Shown here: positions 15,676 to 25,327 of the stretch, in pieces | How the letters are laid out: each line of letters begins with the position of its first letter | Numbering within the stretch: the first letter of the stretch is position 1 | Assembly (NCBI GenBank): GCA_964594775.1 | Contig: CAZQNO010000001.1 | Span: 1-64,000 of the forward strand | Source: CAYFVU01 sp964594775 | Lineage (GTDB): Bacteria > Spirochaetota > Spirochaetia > DSM-16054 > Sediminispirochaetaceae | Reading direction: 5' to 3' | DNA: 64,000 nt | Program-made: the position numbers and the translations under genes | Notes under the pieces: generated by a model | Told to the model about the DNA's origin: nothing | Seen by the model: the letters and a program-made list of their open reading frames with translations, nothing else | The model's database searches: none

Positions 15676-17464
15676 GACTAACCCCGCCGTTATCAAACTA
15701 CTGGAATACGCTAAGTCGAAAAAGAAGGTGAGTTACGACGAGGTAAACGACTTTCTTCCCGACTCAATCGTAAATTCCGATAAGATAGAAGAGGTGATAA
15801 GTTTGCTCGAAAAGAACAGCGTTAAGTTAGAAGACGAGACGGATATCTCTATTGATGATTCGGAAAAGGAAGATGAAGAATCATTTCAGGAGGAAGACAA
15901 TTTCGATTCCGATGACGACTCTGAAGAAGAGGAAGAGGGAAAATCCAAAAATCTCAGTAAGAAGAGGGTGGTGTACAGCGAAAAGGAGTCGGCTGTCGAC
16001 GACCCTATTAGACTGTATCTCAGAGAAATCGGAAAAGAGAATCTTCTTACCGCAGAAGAGGAGGTCATCCTCTCTAAGCAAATGGAGGAGGGGGAGAATA
16101 TCATCAAGGGGGTCATTCATGAGTCTGGAATGTTTATACCGGAAATGCATGAAATAATGCAAAAGGCCTTCTCGAAAGTCGATCCACGAGAAATGGAACT
16201 TTCGAAAAAAGAGATTTCTGAAATTCTCGCTGAAAGAAGAAGACTCAACCAGTATTACCGCGAAAATCTGAAAGACCTCCAGCAGAGCCTTCGTGATTAC
16301 ATCGAGCAGAAGAAAAGACTGATATCCTCCGGTAAAGATATCCTTTTAGAAACGGGTTTGGAAGAACGCCGGGAAAAGCTTTTGAAGAAGATGAAAAGGG
16401 TCGACCTTCAACAGGAAGAGATAATTATTCTTTCCGATAAATTTCTCAACACCGAAAGGAAGATCCGCAAGTATCAAAAAGAGCAGCACAGAATTGAACA
16501 CCGCCTTGGAGTCGGTAGTTCTAAGGAATTGAGAAGCATGGGAAGGGGCCTGGCGGTTAACGAGAGCAGGAAAGAGATCGAGGGACGTCTTCAGCTCTCT
16601 GCCGATGAGATAAAAGAAAAAATTCGGCAGATACAGATGAATGATAAAAAGCTGCGGTCCATCGAGATTGAGTTCGAGGATCCGGTGGAAAATATTCTTG
16701 AAGAATCTAAGGAAATAGCACGAGGAAAGCATCTGCTCAAGAGCGCAAAGGACAAGCTGATACAGGCAAACCTGAGACTCGTTGTGAGCATTGCAAAAAA
16801 ATATACAAACAGGGGTCTCCATTTTTTCGATCTTGTGCAGGAAGGCAATATAGGGCTCATAAAGGCAGTAGAGAAGTTTGAATATCGAAAGGGCTACAAG
16901 TTCAGCACCTATGCGACGTGGTGGATTCGTCAGGCAATTACCCGTTCGATTTCCGACCAGGCTCGGACAATTAGGGTGCCGGTGCACATGATAGAGCAGA
17001 TAAACAAGGTTGTCAGAGAATCACGGCAGCTCATGCAGGTTCTCGGGCGTGAACCGACGGACGAGGAGGTCGCCGAACGACTCGGCTGGTCGGTACTCCG
17101 CGTTAAATCCGTTAAGAACGTTGCGCGAGAACCGATATCCCTCGAGACACCGATAGGAGAAGAGGAAGATTCACTGCTCGGAGATTTTATCGAGGACAAG
17201 GATGTGGAGAATCCGTCGAGCCAAACCGCCTTTACCATTCTCCAGGAGCAGCTGCAGGATGTGCTCTATACGCTGCCTCCCAGAGAACAGGAGGTTTTGA
17301 AGATGCGATTCGGCCTGGAAGACGGATATTCCCTCACTTTAGAAGAGGTGGGACTCTACTTCAACGTAACAAGAGAGCGCATTCGGCAAATTGAGGCCAA
17401 GGCTTTGAGACGCCTTCGGCATCCAAAAAGAAGCAGAAGACTAAAGGACTATATAGATAATTAA
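15662..17464 (+). CDS. rpoD: Primary sigma factor RpoD (sigma-70/SigA)
   Basis: 600 residues. Region 1.1-like N-terminus (about 5-60) is followed by an unusually acidic stretch (residues about 60-100, runs of D/E/S). Region 1.2 is DDPIRLYLREIG, a non-conserved helical insert (about 150-350) follows, then region 2 with LVVSIAKKYTNRGL and STYATWWIRQAI (recognises -10), region 3 with RVPVHMIE, and region 4 with the helix-turn-helix VTRERIRQIEAKALRRL (recognises -35). It directs housekeeping transcription. Promoter-like sites seen elsewhere in this window (TTGACA/TATAAT type) agree with these regions. The start overlaps dnaG by 14 bp. Confidence 0.97.
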   Translation: MTEIETNPAVIKLLEYAKSKKKVSYDEVNDFLPDSIVNSDKIEEVISLLEKNSVKLEDETDISIDDSEKEDEESFQEEDNFDSDDDSEEEEEGKSKNLSKKRVVYSEKESAVDDPIRLYLREIGKENLLTAEEEVILSKQMEEGENIIKGVIHESGMFIPEMHEIMQKAFSKVDPREMELSKKEISEILAERRRLNQYYRENLKDLQQSLRDYIEQKKRLISSGKDILLETGLEERREKLLKKMKRVDLQQEEIIILSDKFLNTERKIRKYQKEQHRIEHRLGVGSSKELRSMGRGLAVNESRKEIEGRLQLSADEIKEKIRQIQMNDKKLRSIEIEFEDPVENILEESKEIARGKHLLKSAKDKLIQANLRLVVSIAKKYTNRGLHFFDLVQEGNIGLIKAVEKFEYRKGYKFSTYATWWIRQAITRSISDQARTIRVPVHMIEQINKVVRESRQLMQVLGREPTDEEVAERLGWSVLRVKSVKNVAREPISLETPIGEEEDSLLGDFIEDKDVENPSSQTAFTILQEQLQDVLYTLPPREQEVLKMRFGLEDGYSLTLEEVGLYFNVTRERIRQIEAKALRRLRHPKRSRRLKDYIDN

Positions 17465-17485
17465 ACGCCTGAAGGAGTTGTTGAT

Positions 17486-18292
17486 ATGATGCAGGAAGTA
17501 TTCGAAAAACTGAGATCGCTGCAGGACATCCTATCGAATAAGTTTGAGATAGAGCAGGAAATTGAGGAGGTCCCCAAGCTTCTCCACACAAAGACGGAGC
17601 TCCTCAACAGGCTCAAGAAGAGCTACCTGGAGAGAAATACCCAGGTGGAGAACACCGAAGAGCGCATCCGCCACATCCGCATTCGATTAGAGGATGCGGA
17701 GAGACAGAGGGAAGCCTACGAAAAACAGATGGATCTCATAACGACGCAGAGAGAATATGAGGCCCTCGACAAGGAGATAAACGACGCCACGGAGAAAGAG
17801 CAGCAGCTCCGCAAAGAGATGCTCAAGGAGGAGAAAGCCCTCGGCGAACTAAAGGAATCTCTCGGGAAGGACGAGAAGATGATAGAGCTGCAAGAGCAGG
17901 AATTGAAGGCGGAAGAGGAAAAGATCGAGTCCGAAAACAAAGAGAAGAAGAAGGAGCTGGATAAGCTGGAGAAGAAGGAGAAGAAAATCACTCCGGGCCT
18001 GGACGAGGAGATTCTCTTCAAATTCGAGCGCATTATCCGAAGCAAGTCGGGTCTCGGTATCGTGCCGGTGAAAAATTCCGTATGCAGCGGTTGTCACATG
18101 CAGCTTCCGGCACAATTCGAAAACGACGTAAGAAACGGAGAAAAAATCCTTTTCTGTCCCTATTGCAGCAGAATACTCTTTTACGAGGCAGTCGAAGATG
18201 TAGATGAGAGTGAAGGCGTCGAAGAGACGGGAAGTCTCGCCGACTTGATTTCACCGCAGGAGCTGGAAGAGGAAATAGAAGTCCAGGATTAG
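17486..18292 (+). CDS. Coiled-coil C4 zinc-ribbon protein (HP0958/CT398-like)
   Basis: 268 residues: a long charged coiled coil (about 1-180, many heptads of E/K/L) and then a C4 zinc ribbon (VCSGCHMQLP and FCPYCSRILF). This is the zf-RING_7 family, which includes Helicobacter HP0958/FlgZ, an RpoN-associated flagellar factor and mRNA chaperone, and chlamydial CT398/CdsZ, which binds sigma-54 and secretion ATPase parts. A similar sigma-54 or flagellar-export link is possible here, since a sigma-54 activator occurs at about 33 kb, but it is not shown. AAGGAG lies 8 nt before the ATG. The gene lies between rpoD and rnpB. Confidence 0.88.
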   Translation: MMQEVFEKLRSLQDILSNKFEIEQEIEEVPKLLHTKTELLNRLKKSYLERNTQVENTEERIRHIRIRLEDAERQREAYEKQMDLITTQREYEALDKEINDATEKEQQLRKEMLKEEKALGELKESLGKDEKMIELQEQELKAEEEKIESENKEKKKELDKLEKKEKKITPGLDEEILFKFERIIRSKSGLGIVPVKNSVCSGCHMQLPAQFENDVRNGEKILFCPYCSRILFYEAVEDVDESEGVEETGSLADLISPQELEEEIEVQD

Positions 18293-18313
18293 ACGGATAG
18301 GCGTGGAGAAATT

Positions 18314-18650
18314 GAGAGCAGACCGAGTGGCCGCCGCTTTTTAGAAAAGAAGCGGAGGAAAGTCCGGGCTCCATAGGACACGGTGCCGGGTAACACCCGG
18401 AGATGCCGAGGAATTTCCGAGGCATCAGAGAAAGTGCCACAGAAAATCTACCGCCCGACCCTCATCGGTTGGGTAAGGGTGAAAAGGCGGGGTAAGAGCC
18501 CACCGCCGGCGCGGTAACGTGCCGGGCAGGGTAAACCTCACCGGGAGCAAAGTCGAGCAGCGGCCGGGTTGTCCGCCCAATGGCTGCGGGTTGACTGCAT
18601 AGATAGATGGTCACTCACGACAGAACCCGGCTTACAGGTCTGCTCTTTTT
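18314..18650 (+). ncRNA. rnpB: RNase P RNA (class A)
   Basis: Conserved core blocks are evident: GAGGAAAGTCCGGGCTCC near the 5' side, GGTAAGAGCCCACCG in the middle, and ACAGAACCCGGCTTACAG at the 3' side. The terminal P1 helix pairs GAGCAGACC (18316-18324) with GGTCTGCTC (18637-18645) and is followed by a T-rich tract (18646-18659) that acts as terminator. It is the catalytic RNA that matures tRNA 5' ends. Exact termini are approximate; no clear promoter was seen between it and the upstream zinc-ribbon gene. Confidence 0.95.
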
Positions 18651-18709
18651 TCTTTTTTTCAGAATGTGCGGAATCAAGGATAGAATTACAGAGGTAGAGA
18701 CAGTAGCGT

Positions 18710-19684
18710 ATGCAGTTGCCCGGTGATCGCTTCAATTTTTCCATGCGACCGGATGTGGTCGAGAAAAGAAAAAAACAACGCAGAGTTCTCGCCCTCGTTC
18801 TCTTTGGCACCCTTGCTTTGACCCTTTTTCTTCTTATCGTTACGGGAAAACTACCGTTCTTCCACTCTTCTTCGAAGAACACCGATAATAGAGAAACGGT
18901 TGAAGAGAAGACTCTCGCCGAGCTCTGGGAAGAGCGGGATTACCTTACGATAAACGAACGCTGCGAGAAGATTCTCGAATTGGATCCCCTCTCTGAGGAA
19001 CATCTTCTCTATAACGGCTTTGCCTACTTCTACCGGGGTTCGAACCAATATACTCCGGAGGACCAGTTTCCTCTTTTCGACAAGGCGGTTATCAATTTAC
19101 GCAAACTTTTGATTTTTGATAATCCCCCTGAACAGGGTAAGATCCACTACGTCTTGGGAAAGACCTACTTCCATAAGGGGAGATTCTATCTCGACCTTGC
19201 CGTGCTGCATCTTCGCAGATCCGTCGAACTGGGATATGCGGCTTCCGATACGCTGCGGTATCTCGGTCTTTCTCTCGGAGAGATGGGCAGGTATGAGGAG
19301 AGTATCGAGATTTTTCTTAAAGCGGCGGAAAATAGTCCGGACGCGATTCTCTACATGACAATCGGGCAAACATACTATAAAATGGGACGCAACGATAAGG
19401 CCCTTGAGTTCCTCAACCGATCGGTTCAAACGACCGATCGGGGAGCGGTTGAACAACGCGCGAGGTTTCTCCTGGGAAAGATATATATGGACATGGATCA
19501 AATAGAAAAGGCAAGAGATCAGTTCGAAGTTATTCTTTCAAAGGATCCGAGATCCGCCGACGCCCATTATCATTTGGGTGAAATCTACGAGCTGAAGGGC
19601 GATAACGTGAAGGCAAGAGCGGCGTGGAGAAAGACGTTGAACATTGAACCTTCCCACTACGGTGCACTGCTGAAACTGTACTAG
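18710..19684 (+). CDS. Membrane-anchored TPR protein
   Basis: 324 residues. There is a basic N-terminus, one transmembrane helix (VLALVLFGTLALTLFLLIVTG, about residues 24-44), and then about six TPR units (for example YLGLSLGEMGRYEESIEIFL and YHLGEIYELKGDNVKARAAW), placed outside the cytoplasm by the positive-inside rule. Such proteins scaffold protein complexes. It sits 30 bp upstream of mreB, so a role with the elongation machinery is plausible but inferred from context only. A start at Met12 is also possible. Confidence 0.85.
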   Translation: MQLPGDRFNFSMRPDVVEKRKKQRRVLALVLFGTLALTLFLLIVTGKLPFFHSSSKNTDNRETVEEKTLAELWEERDYLTINERCEKILELDPLSEEHLLYNGFAYFYRGSNQYTPEDQFPLFDKAVINLRKLLIFDNPPEQGKIHYVLGKTYFHKGRFYLDLAVLHLRRSVELGYAASDTLRYLGLSLGEMGRYEESIEIFLKAAENSPDAILYMTIGQTYYKMGRNDKALEFLNRSVQTTDRGAVEQRARFLLGKIYMDMDQIEKARDQFEVILSKDPRSADAHYHLGEIYELKGDNVKARAAWRKTLNIEPSHYGALLKLY

Positions 19685-19714
19685 CACTTAACTACCACAG
19701 GAGGAGACGAGAAA

Positions 19715-20767
19715 ATGGCGTTCAAAAAGCTGAGTGATGCCTTTACGACGGATATCGGAATAGACCTCGGAACATGTAATACCCTCGTTTATGTACGGGG
19801 CAAGGGAATCGTGATAAGCGAACCTTCCGTGGTTGCGGTGGAAAGGGGTACTAAAAAGGTTGTTGCAGTCGGTGCCGAGGCAAAGAGAATGCTTTGGAAG
19901 ACTCCCGGAGACATTATCGCGATTCGACCCCTGCGAGACGGTGTTATTGCCGATTTAGAAACGACCGAAAAGATGATCCGCTACTTCATTTCGAAGATTC
20001 TGCCCCGGCGCTGGTTCGTAAAGCCGAGAATGGTGATCGGGGTGCCAACCTGTATTACCGAAGTAGAGCGGCGCGCCGTGGAGGAAAGCGCCTATAAGGC
20101 CGGCGCCAGAGAAGTAAAGGTTATAGAAGAGTCTCTCGCCGCCGCAATAGGGGCGAATATTCCTATTTTCGAACCGGCGGGGCACATGGTGTGCGATGTG
20201 GGGGGAGGAACGACGGAGATCTCCGTTATTTCTCTCGGCGGCATGGTCGTTACCAACGCGATACGTCTCGGCGGAGACGAATTCGACGAGGCCATAATAA
20301 AGCACGTGAGAAGCGTTCATAATCTTATAGTCGGAGAACAAACGGCGGAAAATCTAAAAATGAGCATTGGAAACGCCTCGGCGGATAAGCATATCGAAAA
20401 GATGGAGATTAAGGGGACAGATGCCATAACCGGGCTGCCCCGCAGACTCGAGATAGACAGCGTGGAAGTAAGAGAGGCGCTTCAGGAACCGATAGGGGCG
20501 GTCATAGAAGAGATAAAACGTACTCTCGGACAGACACCGCCGGAGCTCGCCGCCGATATCGTAGAGCGGGGAATCGTTATGACCGGAGGTGGATCTCTCC
20601 TCAAGGGGCTGCCGAAACTCATCGCGAAAGAGACGGGGGTGCCCGTTATCTTGGCCGAGGAGCCGCTTCTCTGCGTGGCAAAGGGAGCGGGTATTTTTTT
20701 CGAACACGCACGCAGCGCAGGAGAGAACAACAATACGATTTATAACAGTATCAGCAGTTCTCAATAA
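19715..20767 (+). CDS. mreB: Rod shape-determining protein MreB
   Basis: 350 residues, the standard length. It is an actin-fold ATPase with phosphate loop 1 IGIDLGTCNTLVYV, PTCITEVERRAV, phosphate loop 2 CDVGGGTTEISV, and the adenosine motif MTGGGSLLKGL. It polymerises at the inner membrane and guides lateral wall synthesis. AGGAGGAG precedes the ATG. It heads the mreB-mreC-mreD-PBP2-rodA series, whose members overlap or nearly touch, typical of the elongasome operon. Confidence 0.98.
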   Translation: MAFKKLSDAFTTDIGIDLGTCNTLVYVRGKGIVISEPSVVAVERGTKKVVAVGAEAKRMLWKTPGDIIAIRPLRDGVIADLETTEKMIRYFISKILPRRWFVKPRMVIGVPTCITEVERRAVEESAYKAGAREVKVIEESLAAAIGANIPIFEPAGHMVCDVGGGTTEISVISLGGMVVTNAIRLGGDEFDEAIIKHVRSVHNLIVGEQTAENLKMSIGNASADKHIEKMEIKGTDAITGLPRRLEIDSVEVREALQEPIGAVIEEIKRTLGQTPPELAADIVERGIVMTGGGSLLKGLPKLIAKETGVPVILAEEPLLCVAKGAGIFFEHARSAGENNNTIYNSISSSQ

Positions 20768-21624
20768 TGGAAAAATTCACGCGTTTTTTTCGCGCTCATA
20801 AAGAGGCCGCGGTCTTTATGTTTCTTCTCCTCATAGCCTTTGTCCTTCTTTCGCTGCAGAGCACCGCGCTGGTAAAAAAGTCGAATAATATCGGCTACTC
20901 TCTCGTTTCTTCCGTTCAGCTTGGTTTTTCGCGCATTGGCTTTTTTTTTACCGATTCCTTAAACTCCATGGGGGAATTGAAGAAGCTTCGGGCCGAATAC
21001 GAAACCCTGCAGACGCGCATCGACGAGTATCAGCATATTGAAAGAGACCTCCTGGATTTGAAGAGAGAAAACGAAGCGCTGAAGAAGCTTCTCGGTTTCT
21101 CCAAGGAAATCGACAGGCCCCATCTTGCCGCTCGTATTATCGCAAGGAATGTGGACGGTATTTTCGAAAGTTTCGTTATCGATAAGGGAGAAAGAGACGG
21201 AGTTCGCAAAGATATGCCGCTCATTTCCTATACCGACGGCTTCCAGGGGCTTGTCGGAAGGATCGTTGATACCGCTCCTCATACGGCTAAGGTGCTTCCT
21301 CTTATAGACCGTTCCAGCTACATTGCCGCCCGAGTACAAAAAAGCAGGCAGGAAGGGCTCGTTCGCGGCGCCGGTGATCCGGAGCGAATATTTATGGAAT
21401 ATGTCAATAAGCGCGCAAAGGAGGATGTCTCTTACGGCGATCTTATCGTCTCTTCCGGTTTGAGCAGCATCTATCCGACGGGGCTCTACATCGGGAGGGT
21501 TCGTTCGTTTAAAGCACCGGAATGGGAAACCTCTCTTACGCTTGAAATAGAACCGATAGTGGATTTTTCCCGCATCGAGTATGTCTTCGTTCTTCTTTCC
21601 GCCGAACGGGAGGGTGAGTCGTGA
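20767..21624 (+). CDS. mreC: Rod shape-determining protein MreC
   Basis: 285 residues. One N-terminal transmembrane helix (VFMFLLLIAFVLLSL), a coiled coil (LKKLRAEYETLQTRIDEYQHIE), and two beta-barrel lobes including IARNVDGIFESFVIDKGERDGV and LVSSGLSSIYPTGLYIG-type segments are visible. MreC bridges MreB/MreD and PBP2 in the periplasm and activates PBP2. Its start shares one base with the mreB stop, and it overlaps mreD by 4 bp. Confidence 0.95.
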   Translation: MEKFTRFFRAHKEAAVFMFLLLIAFVLLSLQSTALVKKSNNIGYSLVSSVQLGFSRIGFFFTDSLNSMGELKKLRAEYETLQTRIDEYQHIERDLLDLKRENEALKKLLGFSKEIDRPHLAARIIARNVDGIFESFVIDKGERDGVRKDMPLISYTDGFQGLVGRIVDTAPHTAKVLPLIDRSSYIAARVQKSRQEGLVRGAGDPERIFMEYVNKRAKEDVSYGDLIVSSGLSSIYPTGLYIGRVRSFKAPEWETSLTLEIEPIVDFSRIEYVFVLLSAEREGES

Positions 21625-22130
21625 AAATAAAGAAGAGTCTCCTCTTTACGGTAGTACTCTCCTTGGTGGTCATACTGCAGACTACGGTCCTTTCCGGGCT
21701 TCAGGTTCGTGGAGTCAGGCCGGATTTGGCCCTTCTGCTTCTCGTTTTCTTTTCTCATATTCTGGGACCTATGGAAGGAAAACTCATGGGTTTTTTTCTC
21801 GGTTTGCTGCGGGACTTCCTCTCCCTTTCTCCCCTCGGGTTTCATGCCGTCGTGGATACGACGGTAGGACACATCTTCGGTTTCACGAAGGAGAAGCTCT
21901 ATATCGATGCGATAAGTCTTCCTCTCATTCTTGCCGCGGCCGCTACGGTGATAAAGGCTTTTTGGACCTTCATCCTCATTGCTCTTTTTCTGCCGGAGAA
22001 GGTAGAATCTTTCTTCAAGATATCGCTATTGGTCGAGATTGGAGTAAATGCCTTTGTCGCACCGTTTCTCTTTGCATTACTTCGTCTCTTCGGATTGATC
22101 AAGGATAGAACACGGACGGCTTTTGATTAA
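21621..22130 (+). CDS. mreD: Rod shape-determining protein MreD
   Basis: 169 residues, starting at GTG within the overlap GTGA with mreC. It has about five transmembrane helices (LFTVVLSLVVILQTTVL, LALLLLVFFSHILG and others). It contains the family-typical GFFLGLLRDFLS segment, comparable to the G-x-GFLxGLxxD motif of MreD. It is the integral membrane partner of MreC in the elongasome. Confidence 0.92.
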   Translation: MKIKKSLLFTVVLSLVVILQTTVLSGLQVRGVRPDLALLLLVFFSHILGPMEGKLMGFFLGLLRDFLSLSPLGFHAVVDTTVGHIFGFTKEKLYIDAISLPLILAAAATVIKAFWTFILIALFLPEKVESFFKISLLVEIGVNAFVAPFLFALLRLFGLIKDRTRTAFD

Positions 22131-22134
22131 TACC

Positions 22135-24003
22135 ATGAACGACAGTCCCTATTCGGCAAATACGGTACGAAACACCTACAGAGGACGGCTCATCTTTCTC
22201 GTTTCACTCTTTATACTGGCGATTTTTTTCTATATTGGGTATATCTTTCGGCTGCAAATAATACAAGGCGGCGAATATCAAAGCCGAGCACGACAGGTTA
22301 GCAGGCGGATCATGCCCCTTCAGGCACAGAGAGGTGAAATTTATGACAGACAGTACGATTCACCTCTGGTGGTAAACATGGATTCTTTCGCCGTTGATAT
22401 AATTCCGGCAGAGGTACACAAGGAAAGCCTAAAAAAGAGCGCGGAAAATCTGGCCCCGCTGGTATCACTGAGCGTGGAGGAAATAATCGAAAAGGTGCCG
22501 GATGATTTCACGTCTTTTCATCGGCCGGTGGAAATAAAAGACGGTATTGATTATCGCAAGATAGCTTACATAGCCGAGCACATAGATGATTTTCCCGGCA
22601 TAACATGGCATAGTAAGCCGATTCGCCAGTACCTTAATTTAGGGAGTCTCTCTCATGTGATCGGCTACGTGGGAAATATTACCTCAGAAGAACTTCAGGT
22701 GCTCTACAACGAAGGATATGAGTTCAACTCGGTGGTAGGAAAATCCGGTATTGAAAAAAAGTATGATACTGTTCTGAGAGGGGTAAACGGTAAGCGATTT
22801 TCTACCGTCGATGTCCACGGGAGAATGATGGAGGGTGAGACACTAGAGGAAGTCCCGCCGGTAAACGGCAGCAGCCTGGTCCTCACAATAGATTCGGAAA
22901 TTCAGACGCTCGCAGAGAAGGCCCTCGGCGAAAGAATGGGATCGGCAATTGTCATGAAACCGGCAAGCGGAGAGATATTGGCGATGGTTTCCTATCCGTG
23001 GTTCGATCCGAATATTTTTCACACTGAGGACGCTCGAGGGAAATTCCGTGAACTTTCACTAGATGTAAAGAACCCCTTTCTCAACAGGGCCATACAATCC
23101 GTTTATGCTCCGGCATCGACTTTCAAGGTGGTAATGAGCACCGCAGCCCTGGCGGAGGAGGCTATATCGCCTGAGAGAAAGATTTACTGCGACGGTTCGC
23201 TGCGGGTGGGGAACAGGACCTTCAAATGCCACGTGCCCGAGGGGCATGGGTACATAGACCTGGCCAATGCCCTTGCAGAATCTTGCGATGTCTACTACTA
23301 CACCCTGGGGCTGAATTATCTTGGAGTCGAGACCATCTCCCGCTACGCGAGAAGCTTCGGTTTCGGAGAATACACGGGAGTGGATCTTCCAGGAGAAGTA
23401 AAGGGTCTGGTCCCCGATCCGGACTGGAAGGAGAATACGCTCAATTCGCCGTGGGTAGGCGGGGATACGGTTAACATGTCGATAGGGCAGGGTTATCTTT
23501 CGGTGACCCCGATCCAATTGGCAAACATGATGGCGATGACAATAAACGGCGGAACGGTCTATCGGCCTCACGTGGTAAAGGAGCTGCGTGACCCCGTTAC
23601 CGGTGCGGTAACGAAAACGATTGAACCGGAAGTGCTTCGTTCATCTACACTACGAAAGGAAATTTTCGAGAAGGTACAAAAACACCTGCGCGGAGTAATC
23701 GAGCACGGGACGGCCGAAGTGGTTATTACCACGGAAGCCGTCGAAGTCGCCGGTAAAACCGGTACAGGCGAGGTCGGATATGAGGACCGCTGGGATGCAT
23801 GGTTCGTCGCCGCAGGCCCATACGGCGCTCCACCGGAAGAACAGATTGTTGTTGTTACCATGGTAGAGGCGAGTAACGAGTGGGAATGGTGGGCCGTTCG
23901 GGCGGCGAACATCATCTTTCAAGGGATCTTCGCCGAGGAAACGTATGATGAGGCCTTGGAATCATTGAACTGGGGGTGGCTGCACAATGACCGACAGCCT
24001 TAG
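22135..24003 (+). CDS. mrdA: Penicillin-binding protein 2 (elongasome transpeptidase)
   Basis: 622 residues from ATG 22135 (TTG 22123 is an alternative that overlaps mreD). An N-terminal transmembrane anchor (about 20-42) is followed by the PBP dimerisation/pedestal domain with RGEIYDRQ and then the transpeptidase domain: active Ser328 in STFK, the second motif SCD, and KTG in AGKTGTGE. It cross-links peptidoglycan during cell elongation together with RodA, which overlaps it by 17 bp. The SxN motif reads SCD rather than SxN, as in several class B PBPs. Confidence 0.96.
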   Translation: MNDSPYSANTVRNTYRGRLIFLVSLFILAIFFYIGYIFRLQIIQGGEYQSRARQVSRRIMPLQAQRGEIYDRQYDSPLVVNMDSFAVDIIPAEVHKESLKKSAENLAPLVSLSVEEIIEKVPDDFTSFHRPVEIKDGIDYRKIAYIAEHIDDFPGITWHSKPIRQYLNLGSLSHVIGYVGNITSEELQVLYNEGYEFNSVVGKSGIEKKYDTVLRGVNGKRFSTVDVHGRMMEGETLEEVPPVNGSSLVLTIDSEIQTLAEKALGERMGSAIVMKPASGEILAMVSYPWFDPNIFHTEDARGKFRELSLDVKNPFLNRAIQSVYAPASTFKVVMSTAALAEEAISPERKIYCDGSLRVGNRTFKCHVPEGHGYIDLANALAESCDVYYYTLGLNYLGVETISRYARSFGFGEYTGVDLPGEVKGLVPDPDWKENTLNSPWVGGDTVNMSIGQGYLSVTPIQLANMMAMTINGGTVYRPHVVKELRDPVTGAVTKTIEPEVLRSSTLRKEIFEKVQKHLRGVIEHGTAEVVITTEAVEVAGKTGTGEVGYEDRWDAWFVAAGPYGAPPEEQIVVVTMVEASNEWEWWAVRAANIIFQGIFAEETYDEALESLNWGWLHNDRQP

Positions 24004-25327
24004 AGGAAGAGAAGCAAAACAACGGACGCTCTTTCAATTCGACCTCCCCAGTTTTCTCTCCATGATAGCACTCATGGTAATAGGCGTGCTCTTCATTTAC
24101 TCGAGCAACGTCACCTCTTCCGCCGAATCGTTCCATTCTCGGGAGTATCTACATCAGATCATCTGGATAGTCGGAGGATTGATTATCTACTTCCTTCTCC
24201 AGATGGGCGAATACGAGAGCTACGGCCGTTTCGCTCATTACCTCTACGGAGGAGGAATACTTCTGCTCTTGATAACGCTCTTTTGGGGGAAAACGGTTAA
24301 TGGTGCCCGCTCATGGCTGGGCATATTCGGTTTCGGTATCCAGCCCTCAGAGTTTATGAAAGTCGCCTCCATTCTCATGCTCTCCACGTTTTACCGGCAG
24401 AGAAGACAGGAAATCGGCAGTCTTTCAACCTATGTGCAGGGTGGAGCGCTTATTCTCATACCCATTTTCTTAGTTATCCTCCAGCCGGACCTGGGAACGA
24501 GTCTCGTCTATATACCTATTTTCCTTGCCGTAAGCTACGTTGCCGGTACGAAAAAGCGCTACAATCTCTTTCTCCTTATAGCAGGCCTGCTCATGGTTCT
24601 CTTTTCGGTCCTTCCCGTCTGGGAGACCTTTATTCTTCGGCGGGAAATCGGCGTGTTTCGTATTCTCAAGGAGCGTGAATTGCTGGTCTTTACCGCCGGA
24701 ATACTCTTTATCACTGCACTGCTGGCGGTGCTCGGTTTCTCGATGGTTAAGAGGAAATACTTCTACTGGATGGCCTACGGATTTTCCATTCTGTGGACTT
24801 CCCTGATCGGATCCTTTTTCTTTCGGATCTTCCTGAAGGACTATCAACTAATGCGGCTCATTGTTTTTCTCAAGCCTGAGGTCGATCCACGGGGAAGCGG
24901 GTGGAACATCATTCAATCGCTTACCGCCGTCGGTTCGGGCGGGTTCACGGGAAAGGGGTATCTCCAAGGCACCCAGAGCCACTATCAGTATCTTCCCCAG
25001 CGCAGCACCGATTTTATCTTCTCCATTATCGCCGAAGAATGGGGTTTTCTCGGTTCTTTTCTCATTCTCGGTCTCTTTTCTCTCATTCTCATCCGGGGGA
25101 TATTTATTCTTCTCAACGCGAGAGATTCCTTTGCCGTGCTTCTCGGAAGCGGAATTCTCACCATGCTCTTTTTTCACCTTATGGTGAATATCGGCATGGC
25201 GATTGGGATAATGCCGATAACCGGTATTCCCCTCTTCTTTCTTTCCTACGGAGGCTCTTCCCTGTGGACCGCGGTAGCAGCAATGGCCCTTCTTCAGAAC
25301 ATCTATCTCAACAGGTACACCTATTGA
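23987..25327 (+). CDS. rodA: SEDS glycosyltransferase RodA
   Basis: 446 residues with ten or more transmembrane helices. SEDS marks are NGARSWLGIFGFGIQPSEF, the catalytic-region Asp in QPDLGTSLVY, and LPQRSTDFIFSIIAEEWGF plus GIMPITGIPLFFLSYGGSS near the C-terminus. It polymerises lipid II into glycan strands and pairs with PBP2. It is somewhat longer than E. coli RodA (370 residues) because of an insert with extra hydrophobic segments at about residues 185-280, between the Pro-Asp loop and the large periplasmic loop. Confidence 0.95.
   Translation: MTDSLRGREAKQRTLFQFDLPSFLSMIALMVIGVLFIYSSNVTSSAESFHSREYLHQIIWIVGGLIIYFLLQMGEYESYGRFAHYLYGGGILLLLITLFWGKTVNGARSWLGIFGFGIQPSEFMKVASILMLSTFYRQRRQEIGSLSTYVQGGALILIPIFLVILQPDLGTSLVYIPIFLAVSYVAGTKKRYNLFLLIAGLLMVLFSVLPVWETFILRREIGVFRILKERELLVFTAGILFITALLAVLGFSMVKRKYFYWMAYGFSILWTSLIGSFFFRIFLKDYQLMRLIVFLKPEVDPRGSGWNIIQSLTAVGSGGFTGKGYLQGTQSHYQYLPQRSTDFIFSIIAEEWGFLGSFLILGLFSLILIRGIFILLNARDSFAVLLGSGILTMLFFHLMVNIGMAIGIMPITGIPLFFLSYGGSSLWTAVAAMALLQNIYLNRYTY

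Noticed and set aside
24901..25323. Extended N-terminus of the radical SAM gene
   Set aside because: It overlaps rodA by more than 400 bp; the TTG at 25324 with TTGA overlap is the sensible start.
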